Positions 24,590 to 33,470 of a DNA stretch of 64,000 bases are shown one piece after another. How positions within the stretch are numbered: the first letter of the stretch is position 1; each line of letters opens with the position of its first letter. Made by a program: the position numbers and the translations under genes. The DNA lies in assembly GCF_018131105.1 (NCBI RefSeq), contig NZ_JAFCJI010000002.1, positions 930,001-994,000 on the forward strand, written 5' to 3'. Below the pieces are notes generated by a model that saw only the letters and a program-made list of their open reading frames with translations, made no database searches and was not told the DNA's origin. This stretch comes from Bradyrhizobium manausense (GTDB taxonomy: Bacteria; Pseudomonadota; Alphaproteobacteria; Rhizobiales; Xanthobacteraceae).

Positions 24590-26203
24590 TCATTGTTCAG
24601 TTCCGCCGAACAATCCGCCTGAGGCGCCAAGATCGAGTCGGCGCGTGATCCCGATGGCCTCCAGGAACGCCTCGTCATGGCTGACGACGAGCAACGCGCC
24701 GTCATAAGCCCGCAAGCCTGCTTCGACGGCCGCGATGGACTCGAGGTCCAGATGATTGGTCGGCTCGTCCAGGATCAGCAGCGTCGGCGGCGTCGACCCA
24801 CCCAGCACGCAGGCGAGGCCCGCGCGAAACAGCTGGCCGCCGCTCAGGCTGCCGGCGATCTGCAAGGCCGCATCGGCGCGAAACATGAAGCGTGCCAACG
24901 CGGCATGGCATTCATTCGCGCCCGCCCTCGGATTGAGACGCCCAAAATTGTCGAGGATCGGGATCGCGGGATCGAGCAGGCTGACCTTCTGGTCGAACAG
25001 AGCGAAGTCCGGCCTGACTCGTACGGTACCCGAGACAGGGCGCAGCTCGCCGGCGACCAGCTTCAGCAGCGTCGTCTTGCCGGAGCCGTTGGGTCCGACG
25101 ATCGCGACGCGCTCCGGCCCGACGACGGTGAGCGATAGATCGCGCAGGACCGGCCGCTCCGGCAAATAGCCGGCACTGACGCGATCGAGCCAAATCACTT
25201 CCCTGCCCGCTGGCAAGCGGGTCGAAGGCAGCTTTACGGAGAGCGGCTGGAGAACTTCGATGCGCCGGCGCGCGGTGTCGACCGCATCGACCGCTTCCGC
25301 GCGGCGCCGCTCAGCGATCTGCGTCGTCTTGCCGCCGCTGTCCTCGCTACGATCCTTACGCGCTCCGGCCAAAATCCGCGGCATGTCACCCTTGGCGCGC
25401 TTCGCTCTTCCACCGCTGTCCTTGCGCGCCTTGCGTTCGGCCGCCTCCTGCGCCTTGCCGTCGATTTCGGACAGGTGCTTCTCGGCATGTGCGAGGTCGT
25501 GCCTGACGGCGGCGACTTCGACAGCCTTTTGTTCACGATAGCTGCTCCAGTTACCGCCATAGCGCGTCGCGCCGAGCGAGGTCAGCTCGACGATGGCGTC
25601 CATGGTCTCGAGCAGTGCCCGGTCATGGCTGACGACGATCGCGCCGCCGCGCCAGCCAGCCAGCAGATCGATCACGGCCTGGCGCCCGTCGCGATCAAGG
25701 TTGTTGGTGGGCTCGTCGAGCAACAGGAAGTCCGGCTCGGCGAACAGCAACGCGGCGAGACGGACACGCGTGACCTGCCCGCCGGACAAACGGTCCAAAT
25801 CCAAATCAGGCGCGATATCGAACCCGACACGCGCAAGGGCGGACGCCAGCCGCGTCTCGAGGGTCCAGTCGACCTCGGCGACCTCCTCGGCGGAGGCATC
25901 GCCGCGTTCCGCCCGGCGAAGCAGATTCAGGGCATCGCGCGCGTCAAAGAGGTCAACGACCCTCGCGCCGGCGCGAAGCTGGGCATCCTGGCGCAGGAGC
26001 CCGACGGTGCCGTTGACGACAACGCGCCCCGACTGCGGAACGTGCCTGCCCGTGATCGCAGTGAGCAGAGTCGTCTTGCCGACGCCGTTGCGGCCGACGA
26101 GGCCGGCGCGTTCCGCGCCGAAAGTCAGATCGATGTTGGAGAGAAGCGAGCGGCCGTCAGGTGTGGACAGCGACAGGCGCGACAGGATGATGGAAGCAGG
26201 CAT
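24590..26203 (-). CDS. ABC-F family ATPase
   Basis: This 537-aa soluble protein has two ABC domains and no membrane part. Domain 1 has Walker A GRNGVGKTT, signature LSGGQVTRV and Walker B LLLDEPTNNLD. The linker is very charged (GKAQEAAERKARKDSGGRAK). Domain 2 has GPNGSGKTT, LSGGQLFRAG and LILDEPTNHLD. ABC-F proteins act on ribosomes, either in translation or in antibiotic protection. This one is of the shorter type with a basic linker, and no resistance role can be concluded. The ATG at 26203 is chosen because it starts MPASIILSRLSLS. Confidence 0.9.
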   Translation of the reverse strand: MPASIILSRLSLSTPDGRSLLSNIDLTFGAERAGLVGRNGVGKTTLLTAITGRHVPQSGRVVVNGTVGLLRQDAQLRAGARVVDLFDARDALNLLRRAERGDASAEEVAEVDWTLETRLASALARVGFDIAPDLDLDRLSGGQVTRVRLAALLFAEPDFLLLDEPTNNLDRDGRQAVIDLLAGWRGGAIVVSHDRALLETMDAIVELTSLGATRYGGNWSSYREQKAVEVAAVRHDLAHAEKHLSEIDGKAQEAAERKARKDSGGRAKRAKGDMPRILAGARKDRSEDSGGKTTQIAERRRAEAVDAVDTARRRIEVLQPLSVKLPSTRLPAGREVIWLDRVSAGYLPERPVLRDLSLTVVGPERVAIVGPNGSGKTTLLKLVAGELRPVSGTVRVRPDFALFDQKVSLLDPAIPILDNFGRLNPRAGANECHAALARFMFRADAALQIAGSLSGGQLFRAGLACVLGGSTPPTLLILDEPTNHLDLESIAAVEAGLRAYDGALLVVSHDEAFLEAIGITRRLDLGASGGLFGGTEQ

Positions 26204-26363
26204 GGAATTCCCCGTGAGCAATGCGGATGGGCGTTGCGGTCGGGGTCAGATCCATGGCTGCGAATATCCTTGATGAGATGCCTCTAACTAGTCCCATCCG
26301 GGCGGGAGATCAAGTCGAGGCATAAGCGCGCGACGCGCTGACGTCGTGGTCGGCCTATCACAA

Positions 26364-26711
26364 CTAACCCTTGAGCGCGGTGACGACCACCTCGATCAGC
26401 GCGCTGCCGCCGAGATCGGCGACGCCGACGGTGGCACGGGTCGGCAGATTATCGCCGAAGAACTCGGTCCAGGCCGCATCCATCTCCTTTTTCTTGGAGA
26501 GGTCCGTGACGAAGATCGAAGCGCTGACCACGCGCGACTTGTCGGTGCCGGCTTCCTTCAGATAGCCCGCGATCTTGCCGAGAATGTTGCGGGTCTGGTC
26601 GCCCATCGAGACCGAGGTATCGTCGGCGATGGTGCCGCCGACGAAGACGAAACCGTTGGCTTCGACGGCGCGATGCATGATGGGCGTGCGGATGCTGCGG
26701 GTGATGCTCAT
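26364..26711 (-). CDS. RidA/YjgF family imine deaminase
   Basis: This 115-aa RidA-like protein hydrolyses reactive enamines/imines to ketones and ammonia. Visible are the family strand GFVFVGGTIADD, QTRNILGKIAGYLKEAGTDK, SASIFVTDLSKKKEMDAAW, and the C-terminal RATVGVADLG, whose arginine binds the substrate carboxylate. It is the last gene of the operon that starts at 34502, 15 bases after an amine-oxidising flavoenzyme. This fits removal of the imine made by that enzyme. Confidence 0.9.
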   Translation of the reverse strand: MSITRSIRTPIMHRAVEANGFVFVGGTIADDTSVSMGDQTRNILGKIAGYLKEAGTDKSRVVSASIFVTDLSKKKEMDAAWTEFFGDNLPTRATVGVADLGGSALIEVVVTALKG

Positions 26712-26726
26712 GATGTCCTGTTCTTT

Positions 26727-27848
26727 TTAGAGCGTGGAGGGATGGAAGCGGTCGATGCCGAGATCGCTGACACGGGTCTGAGTGCCGCCATTGACGATCA
26801 GCTCCGCCATCACGGCGCCGGCGCCGGGGCCGAGCTGAAAGCCGTGCAGCGAGAAGCCGAACTGGTGATAGAGCCCCTTGTGGCGACTGCTCGGGCCGAA
26901 CACGGGGATATCGTCTTTCATCTTGGCCTCGATGCCGGCCCAGGCGCGCACGATGGTGGCGCTGCGCATCACCGGGAACAGCTCGAACACGGTGCGCGCA
27001 CTGGTCGCGAGACTTTTCCAGTCCAGCACTGTCTCGTTGCGGTCCTGGTAGGGCGTAGCCAGATGGCCGCCGCCGATCAGCACGGTGCCGTTGGTGAATT
27101 GCTTGAACGAGAGTTTTCGCCCGCGCAGAATCACGACGGGATCGATGAAGTGCGGCACGCGCGAGGTGATCATCAGCATCGGCGCCACGGTCTCGACCGG
27201 CACCGGCTCGCCGAGATCGGCGGCGATCTTGCCGGCCCAGGCACCGGCGGCGTTGACCAGTACTGGCGCGGCAAAGGTTTCAGGGCCGACATCGACATGC
27301 CAGAGACCGTCGCGATGGCGGATATTGCTGGCGGCGACGCCCTCTCGCACGGTGGCGCCCAGTTGCTCGGCCTTGCGCCGGAACGCCGTCGTCGCCTGTG
27401 CCGGATTGGCCGCGCCATCACGGCGTGAGACCACGCCACCGGGACAAGTCTCGGCCACCGCCGGCACGAGGCGTCGCAGTTCAGCCGCGTCGATCAGCTC
27501 TTCATGGGTGAAGCCGAGCGCATTGAGCTCGGCGACGCGCGCGCGGCAGATCGCGAGCTCTTCGTCGTTCTCCGCGACCAGCACTTGGCCATGGCTCTCG
27601 AAGCTGCAGTCATCATCGAGGAGATCGGAGATCTTCTCCCAGATTCCCATCGAGCGGATCGAGAGCGGGATTTCGGGAATGTGCCGCGCAAGCTGGCGGA
27701 CACCGCCGGCATTGACGCCCGAAGCGTGGCGGCCGGCATAGTCTTTCTCGATCAGCACCGGCTTGAGGCCGGCGAGGCACAGATGCAGCGCCGTCGAGCA
27801 TCCGTGGATGCCGCCGCCGACGACGATCGCATCCACATTTCCAGTCAT
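26727..27848 (-). CDS. DadA/HcnC-like FAD-dependent oxidoreductase (dehydrogenase beta-type subunit)
   Basis: This 373-aa flavoprotein of the D-amino-acid/glycine oxidase fold has the FAD motif IVVGGGIHGCSTALHLCLAG, GRHASGVNAGGVRQL, and the C-terminal GLYHQFGFSLHGFQLGPGAG. It starts at an ATGA overlap with the preceding FAD/NAD gene. With that gene and the 2Fe-2S gene it reproduces the hcnABC order, a membrane-linked flavin/iron-sulfur dehydrogenase oxidising amino acids or opines. Glycine (cyanide-forming) use is not implied; the surrounding importer suggests a larger amine. Confidence 0.88.
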   Translation of the reverse strand: MTGNVDAIVVGGGIHGCSTALHLCLAGLKPVLIEKDYAGRHASGVNAGGVRQLARHIPEIPLSIRSMGIWEKISDLLDDDCSFESHGQVLVAENDEELAICRARVAELNALGFTHEELIDAAELRRLVPAVAETCPGGVVSRRDGAANPAQATTAFRRKAEQLGATVREGVAASNIRHRDGLWHVDVGPETFAAPVLVNAAGAWAGKIAADLGEPVPVETVAPMLMITSRVPHFIDPVVILRGRKLSFKQFTNGTVLIGGGHLATPYQDRNETVLDWKSLATSARTVFELFPVMRSATIVRAWAGIEAKMKDDIPVFGPSSRHKGLYHQFGFSLHGFQLGPGAGAVMAELIVNGGTQTRVSDLGIDRFHPSTL

Positions 27849-29263
27849 CCGCGCACCACGGCCTTGACGTCTTCTTCCGTTTTCGGAACGGCGGCGAGCT
27901 CGGCCAGCGTGATCGGCTTCACCGGCGCGCGCAGCCGGTAATAGCCGATCTCCTGCGGGGTCTTGCCGCGCGCCTGCGCCATCAGCTCGGTGACGGTGAG
28001 GCCGCAGAGCCGGCCCTGGCACGGGCCCATGCCGGTGCGGCGATAGGCCTTGAGCTGGTTCGGCCCCGTGGCGCCGATCGCGACGGAATCGAGAACGTCC
28101 TTCGCGGTGACCTCCTCGCAACGGCAGACGATGGTGTCATCAGAGGGAATGCGGAACTGCGGCGACGGACGGAACAGCGTGTCGAGGAAAACGCGGCCGC
28201 GCTCGGCCTTGGCGAGATCGGCACGGAGCGTCGCCATTGGCGTGAGCTTCGCGGCAGCAGCGGGCGCCAGTGCCTCCACAGCCGCGCGCGCCGCGATGCG
28301 GCCACGCACTACGGCGGCATTCGCGCCGCCGATGCCGGCACCGTCGCCGGCGATCGCGATACCGGCGACCGACGAATTGCCGCTCGCGTCCAGCACCGGC
28401 GACCAGCACAGCTGCAAATCGTCCCAGCGATGCTCAATGTCTGCGGACATCGCCAGATTGACATTGGGCACCACACCCTGATGCAGCAGCAACAGATCGG
28501 CCGGAATGGTCTCGCGCTTGCCACCGGCGACATAGCTCACGCTCGTAAGCTGACTATCACCAGCTGCCGCAAGCTCAGTGACGCCGGAGACGACCTGCAC
28601 CTTCGCTTTCACCTCGCGCATCATCGCGAGGCCTTTCGCGAAATAAGGCGAAGTCAGGAACGCGAAGGCGTGCGGCAGCGCGGCGAAATAATTGCCGCGC
28701 TCGGTGGTGTCGAGGATGCGATCGATGCGGCCGCCGAGACGCAAAATCTGTGCGGCGAGCAGCCAGAGCAGCGGCCCCTGCCCTGCAATCACGGTGCGAC
28801 CATCGGGCACAAGCGCCGATGACTTCAGCATCGTCTGCGCTGCGCCCGCGGTCATGACGCCCGGCAATGTCCAGCCCGGAATCGGAAACGGCCGCTCCAG
28901 CGCGCCGGTCGCGAGGATCACGCGCTTCGCTCTGACGAAGGCCGACGCGCCGCCGATTGAGACCGCGATATCGAGATTGCGGTCGAGGCTCCAGACAGTG
29001 GCACGATGGATGACCTCGGCGCTGCTCGCGCGCAGCGCCTGCACGAGCTCTGTGCCGATCCAATAGTCGGCGCCGAGCTGGCTACGCTCGGTCACCGGCG
29101 TCGAAGATATGGCGCGAAAGACCTGACCGCCGGGACCAACGTTCTCGTCGAGCAGCAACGTCGTGAGACCCGCTTCAGCCGATGCCGCAGCCGCCGCGAG
29201 GCCCGCGGGTCCGGCGCCGATCACCACGACGTCGTAATCTTCCCGCTTGGGAGCCATAGTCAT
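27845..29263 (-). CDS. HcnB-like FAD/NAD(P)-binding oxidoreductase with BFD-type iron-sulfur domain
   Basis: This 472-aa subunit has an N-terminal FAD site VVVIGAGPAGLAAAAASAEA with GPGGQVFRAI, and a second nucleotide motif IAGQGPLLWLLAAQ. At the C terminus is a BFD-like [2Fe-2S] domain (IVCRCEEVTAKD, then GMGPCQGRLCG; four cysteines). It overlaps the 2Fe-2S gene upstream (four bases) and the DadA-like gene downstream (ATGA). It corresponds to the alpha subunit of opine oxidases and D-hydroxyproline dehydrogenases and passes electrons from the flavin to iron-sulfur centres. Confidence 0.9.
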   Translation of the reverse strand: MTMAPKREDYDVVVIGAGPAGLAAAAASAEAGLTTLLLDENVGPGGQVFRAISSTPVTERSQLGADYWIGTELVQALRASSAEVIHRATVWSLDRNLDIAVSIGGASAFVRAKRVILATGALERPFPIPGWTLPGVMTAGAAQTMLKSSALVPDGRTVIAGQGPLLWLLAAQILRLGGRIDRILDTTERGNYFAALPHAFAFLTSPYFAKGLAMMREVKAKVQVVSGVTELAAAGDSQLTSVSYVAGGKRETIPADLLLLHQGVVPNVNLAMSADIEHRWDDLQLCWSPVLDASGNSSVAGIAIAGDGAGIGGANAAVVRGRIAARAAVEALAPAAAAKLTPMATLRADLAKAERGRVFLDTLFRPSPQFRIPSDDTIVCRCEEVTAKDVLDSVAIGATGPNQLKAYRRTGMGPCQGRLCGLTVTELMAQARGKTPQEIGYYRLRAPVKPITLAELAAVPKTEEDVKAVVRG

Positions 29264-29556
29264 CTTCCGATCTCCCGCTTGCCCTTCTGGATCTCGACTT
29301 GCATGCCCTCGGCCACGGGCACAAGGCAGCCCTGACGATTGCCGATACCGTCGATGGTGACGAGGCAATCGAAACAGACGCCCATCATGCAATAGGGCAG
29401 ACGCGGTGCGCCGCTCACCGCGGTGGAGCGACGAGCGTCCTGGCCGGATGCGAGCAGAGCGGCAGAAACGGTGTCGCCCTGGCGCGCCGCGACGGCCACG
29501 CCGTCGACGAAAATCTGCACCTGAGGGCGCTTGTCCTGTTCGGATCGTCTAAACAT
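29260..29556 (-). CDS. HcnA-like [2Fe-2S] ferredoxin-type subunit
   Basis: This 98-aa protein has the plant-ferredoxin-like cluster site with Cys56, Cys61, Cys64 and Cys77 (YCMMGVCFDC ... RQGC). An N-terminal strand VQIFVDGVAVAARQGDTVSA precedes it. It is the smallest subunit of the HcnABC-type dehydrogenase and has the usual length. It starts 26 bases after the stop of the preceding flavoenzyme gene and overlaps the next gene by four bases. Confidence 0.9.
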   Translation of the reverse strand: MFRRSEQDKRPQVQIFVDGVAVAARQGDTVSAALLASGQDARRSTAVSGAPRLPYCMMGVCFDCLVTIDGIGNRQGCLVPVAEGMQVEIQKGKREIGR

Positions 29557-29582
29557 GGATGCCTCTTGGCTCCTTGATATCT

Positions 29583-30719
29583 CTAATAGCCGCTGTTGTT
29601 CGCTGCGCCCGCACCGCCGAAACGACTGGCGGAGAACGCGCCGACCAGCTCCCGCTCGAGCGCGCCCTGCGCCACCATGCGCGCGATTTCGAAGGCGTGG
29701 TTGGAGGCAAGCGTCACGCCGGAATGGCAGCACGCGACGAAGGCGCCGGGATGTGTCTCCGACTGATCGTAGATCGGGAAACCGTCCTGCGGCATCACGC
29801 GGATGCCGGCCCAGCTTCTGACCACGTTCAGCCGCGACAGATGCGGAAACATGCGTTGCGCGCGATCCGTCATGACGGCGCTGATCGAATGTTTCAGCGC
29901 GCGATCATCCAGCTCGTCCTCCTTGCTGTCTCCGATCATCACGGTGCCCTCGTCGGTCTGGCGGATCGTGGTCAGCGGATGCGGCAGGAACGGCATGGTG
30001 CGCTCAGTGACCACGATCTGGCCACGGGTCGGGCCCATCGGCGCGTAGAGGCCGACCATGGGCGCCAGCGTCTGGTTGGCATTGCCGGCCGCAAGCACGA
30101 TCTTGGCGGCACGCAGCTCGCCCTGCGGCGTGGTCAGCCGGAATTCGCCGCCGCTCTTGCTGATCGCGGAAACCGGCCGCTCCGGAAAATAATCAATGCC
30201 AAATTCCTTAAAGCCGGTGTGGAACGCCCGGAACGTTCGCAGCGAGTTGACGTGGCCATCGAGCGGACAAAAGCTGCCGCCGGAAACCTCCGGTCCGATG
30301 AGCGGCAGCGACTTCCTCACCTCGGAGGCCGAAAGCATCTTCATCTTGTAGTCGGCCGCACCCGTCTGGTTGTGCATTCGCTTGACCAGCTCGGTGCGCT
30401 GGCCGAATTCATCTTCACCAAGGGTGAGATGGAAACCGCCGTTCTGCTGAAGGGAAACGTCGAGGCCGGTCTGTTGCTTCAGCTCCGAGGCAAGCCGACC
30501 CCATGCCTGCGACGCCTGCACGGTCCAGACTGTGTAGGCGGGCATGCCCAGGCCTTTGCTCTGAACCCAAACCAGCGCAAAGTTTGCCCGCGAGGCGCGC
30601 TTGGTGATGTCGCCCTCGTCGAGCACGGCGACGCTCTCGCCAAGTCGGCCGAGGCCCCAGGCAATCGCAGAGCCAAGCAACCCGCCGCCAACGACGGCGA
30701 CGTCATAATCTTTGGGCAT
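29583..30719 (-). CDS. DadA-like FAD-dependent oxidoreductase, second copy in the operon
   Basis: This 378-aa flavoprotein of the glycine/sarcosine/D-amino acid oxidase fold has VAVVGGGLLGSAIAWGLGRL, then LDEGDITKRASRANFALVW. It has MGPTRGQIVVTERT and the C-terminal CCHSGVTLASNHAFEIARM. It follows the last permease gene by eight bases and precedes the HcnABC-type genes. It is related in fold to the 373-aa flavoprotein but not close in sequence, so the operon has two oxidases that may act on successive or alternative substrates. Confidence 0.88.
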   Translation of the reverse strand: MPKDYDVAVVGGGLLGSAIAWGLGRLGESVAVLDEGDITKRASRANFALVWVQSKGLGMPAYTVWTVQASQAWGRLASELKQQTGLDVSLQQNGGFHLTLGEDEFGQRTELVKRMHNQTGAADYKMKMLSASEVRKSLPLIGPEVSGGSFCPLDGHVNSLRTFRAFHTGFKEFGIDYFPERPVSAISKSGGEFRLTTPQGELRAAKIVLAAGNANQTLAPMVGLYAPMGPTRGQIVVTERTMPFLPHPLTTIRQTDEGTVMIGDSKEDELDDRALKHSISAVMTDRAQRMFPHLSRLNVVRSWAGIRVMPQDGFPIYDQSETHPGAFVACCHSGVTLASNHAFEIARMVAQGALERELVGAFSASRFGGAGAANNSGY

Positions 30720-30727
30720 GAGTTCTC

Positions 30728-31534
30728 CTATCGTCCCGCATCGCCCTTGCCGGCGAGCACGCGGTCGAGCCCGTAGAAACGGTCGAGCAGAATGAGGGCG
30801 GTCATGGTCACAGCGATCACGCAGGCCGAGACCGACGTCACCAGCGGATCGATGTTGTCCTGGATATAAAGGAACATGCGCACGGGCAATGTCTCGGTGC
30901 CGGGCGCCGCGAGAAAGACGGTCATGGTGAGATCGTCGAAGGACTGGATGAAGGCGAGCGCCCAGCCGCTGATGACGCCAGGCAAGATCAGCGGCAAGGT
31001 CACGCGGCGAAACAGCGTCCAGCCGCCGGCACCGAGCGAGACCGCCGCCATCTCGACCGTGCGGTCCATGCCGGTCGCGGCCGCCAGCGTCAGCCGCAGC
31101 GCGAACGGAAACACGATGATGACATGCGCGATGATCAGCGCCGTAAAACTGCCGCCGAGCCCCGCCGAGGTGAAGAAACGCAGGAAGGCGATGCCGAGCA
31201 CGACATGGGGGATCATCAACGGCGACAGGAACAGCGCAGCCAGCGCGTCGCGGCCGCGGAAACGATAGCGCGCGATCGCCAGCGCCGCCGGCACCGCGAA
31301 CAGCAGCGCCACGAACGACGACAGCGTGCCGAGGCCAAGACTGATCCAGAATGCATGGATGAATTCGGGATAGTCCGCAATCGCCCTGAACCAACGCAGC
31401 GAGAAGCCGTTGGTCGGCAGCGACAGGAAACCTTCAGGCGTGAAGGCGACGAGGCAGACCACCAGGATCGGTGCCACCATCACGGTGACGAAGATGGTGT
31501 GGAAGATCAGCGCCAGCGGGCCATTCCGTCTCAT
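30728..31534 (-). CDS. ABC importer permease (PotC-type)
   Basis: This 268-aa inner-membrane permease has six predicted segments and the EAA loop SLGAGGWTLFRRVTLPLILP that docks to the ATPase. It is of the spermidine/putrescine/iron(III)-type family. It overlaps the preceding permease gene by four bases. The substrate is inferred for the whole importer, not from this subunit. Confidence 0.9.
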   Translation of the reverse strand: MRRNGPLALIFHTIFVTVMVAPILVVCLVAFTPEGFLSLPTNGFSLRWFRAIADYPEFIHAFWISLGLGTLSSFVALLFAVPAALAIARYRFRGRDALAALFLSPLMIPHVVLGIAFLRFFTSAGLGGSFTALIIAHVIIVFPFALRLTLAAATGMDRTVEMAAVSLGAGGWTLFRRVTLPLILPGVISGWALAFIQSFDDLTMTVFLAAPGTETLPVRMFLYIQDNIDPLVTSVSACVIAVTMTALILLDRFYGLDRVLAGKGDAGR

Positions 31535-32406
31535 CGGAACACCTCCGCGTAACGGCGTTCGATCAGCGCGTTGCTGCCGACGACGATCAGCACGAGCGCG
31601 ACCAGCAGCAGCGTTGCGACCGCAGCCCCGAGCGGCCAGTTCAGCGTATTGAGGAATTCGTCATAGGCGAGCGTCGCCGCGACCTTGAGCCTGCGGCCGC
31701 CGATGATCGCCGGCGTCGCAAAGGCACTGGCCGAGAGCGAGAACACGATGATCGCGCCCGACAGCACACCCGGCATGATCTGCGGCATGATGATGCGGCG
31801 GATGATGGTCACGGGGCCCGCGCCGAGCGACATCGCCGCGCTCTCGATCTGCGGATCGAGGCGCTGCAGCGCCGCCCACACCGACAGCACCATGAACGGC
31901 ATCATCACATGCGCGAGCGCGACGACCATGCCGGTTTCCGTGAACATGAAGGGAATGGGCGAGCGGATCGCACCGAGCGACATCAGCAGCTTGTTGACGA
32001 GGCCATTATTGCCACCGAACAGCAGCGCCCAGCCGAGCGTGCGCGCCACCACGGAGATCAGCAGCGGGCCGAGGATAACCAGCAGGAAGAGGCTCTTCCA
32101 GCGGCCGCTCATGCGATTGAGGATGTAAGCTTCGGGCGCCCCCAACAGGGCGGTCAGGAGTGTGGTCAGAATCGCGATCCGAAACGTCCGCCAGAACATT
32201 TCGGCGTAATAGGGATCGGTCGCGATCTCCTTCCAGTTCTTGAGGATGAAGACCGGTTCGATGCCCTTGTATTGGCCCCAGTCGTGGAACGACAACATCA
32301 CGGTCATCGCAAGCGGAATCAGCAGCACGCCGACGAACAGCATCAAGGCGGGCGCCGTCAGCACCCATGGCGCGCGCGCACTGCGCTCGTGGGCGGCCGC
32401 GCTCAT
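31531..32406 (-). CDS. ABC importer permease (PotB-type)
   Basis: This 291-aa permease has a first segment near residue 15 (APALMLFVGVLLIPLAMTVM), the EAA loop SLGAGPVTIIRRIIMPQIMP, and a further C-terminal segment. It overlaps both the ATPase gene before it and the second permease after it by four bases each, an arrangement typical of tightly coupled importer genes. Confidence 0.9.
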   Translation of the reverse strand: MSAAAHERSARAPWVLTAPALMLFVGVLLIPLAMTVMLSFHDWGQYKGIEPVFILKNWKEIATDPYYAEMFWRTFRIAILTTLLTALLGAPEAYILNRMSGRWKSLFLLVILGPLLISVVARTLGWALLFGGNNGLVNKLLMSLGAIRSPIPFMFTETGMVVALAHVMMPFMVLSVWAALQRLDPQIESAAMSLGAGPVTIIRRIIMPQIMPGVLSGAIIVFSLSASAFATPAIIGGRRLKVAATLAYDEFLNTLNWPLGAAVATLLLVALVLIVVGSNALIERRYAEVFR

Positions 32407-33443
32407 GCGCTGGCCCTCGCGCGCACACTCATGTCCTCGGGCCGCCAGGTCAGGCGCACAGCCTCGCCTTCGGCCGGCTGGGGCTTGCCGTCATTCTGGC
32501 GGATCACGATCGCCGGGCCGCATTCGCTGTCGCACTGGAACAGCCAGTGATTGCCCTGGAAGATGCGTGTGACGATTTTTGCGCTGAGGCCGGCATCGCC
32601 AAAGCCGATTCTCTCTGGGCGAATGCTGACAGTGACAGGACCGCTGAGCCCAGCCGGCGCCGGCGCGCTCCAGGAGCCCGCCACCAGCCGCGCCGGTGTT
32701 GCGGTTCTGTCGATCGTACCAGCAAAGTCGTTGGTCTTGCCCAAAAACTGCGAGACGAAGGCCGAGGCCGGCTTCTCGTAAGTGTCCTGTGGTGTGCCGA
32801 TCTGCTCGATGCGGCCCTGGCTCATCACCACGATACGGTCGGACAGCGACATCGCCTCGTTCTGGTCGTGGGTGACCAGGATCGTTGTGGTGCCGATGGT
32901 GCGCTGAATCTGGCGCAGCTCGATCTGCATCTCCTCGCGCAGCTTTGCATCGAGATTGGACAGTGGTTCGTCGAGCAGCAGCACGCTCGGCTTGATCACG
33001 AGCGCACGCGCCAGCGCCACGCGCTGCTGTTGGCCGCCGGACATGCGGCGGGGATGGCGGTCCTCGTAACCGGCGAGGCCCACCATCGCGAGCGCGGCAC
33101 GGACGCGTTCGGCTCTCTCAGCACGCGATACGTCGCGCATCTCGAGGCCGAATGCGACGTTCTCCGCCGCGGTCATATGCGGAAACAGCGCGTAGCTCTG
33201 GAACACGATGCCGAGTCCACGTTTTGCCGGATGGATCGCGGTCAAATCCTTGTCCTCCAGGCGGATCGCGCCGCGCGTGGGATCGAGGAAGCCCGCGATC
33301 ATCTGCAAGGTCGTGGTCTTGCCGCAGCCGGACGGGCCGAGGAAGGAGATGAACTCTCCCTTGCCCACCGCGAGACTGAAGTCATCGACGACAGTCAGCG
33401 GGCCGAACTGCTTGGCGACCCGATCAAGCTCGAGATAGACCAT
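32403..33443 (-). CDS. ABC importer ATPase (PotA-type)
   Basis: This 346-aa ATPase has Walker A GPSGCGKTTTLQMIAG, signature MSGGQQQRVALARAL, Walker B LLLDEPLSNLDAK, and the H-loop in TILVTHDQNEAMSLSD. A C-terminal TOBE regulatory region ends with LTWRPEDMSVRA. It energises the two permeases that follow. Confidence 0.93.
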   Translation of the reverse strand: MVYLELDRVAKQFGPLTVVDDFSLAVGKGEFISFLGPSGCGKTTTLQMIAGFLDPTRGAIRLEDKDLTAIHPAKRGLGIVFQSYALFPHMTAAENVAFGLEMRDVSRAERAERVRAALAMVGLAGYEDRHPRRMSGGQQQRVALARALVIKPSVLLLDEPLSNLDAKLREEMQIELRQIQRTIGTTTILVTHDQNEAMSLSDRIVVMSQGRIEQIGTPQDTYEKPASAFVSQFLGKTNDFAGTIDRTATPARLVAGSWSAPAPAGLSGPVTVSIRPERIGFGDAGLSAKIVTRIFQGNHWLFQCDSECGPAIVIRQNDGKPQPAEGEAVRLTWRPEDMSVRARASA

Positions 33444-33470
33444 ACGCTGTCTCCGCTCCGGACGATCAGG

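Noticed and set aside
26727..29556. Naming the trio as hydrogen cyanide synthase hcnABC
   Set aside because: The fold and order match, but the same architecture serves opine, hydroxyproline and other amino-acid dehydrogenases, and the linked importer and RidA point to another substrate.
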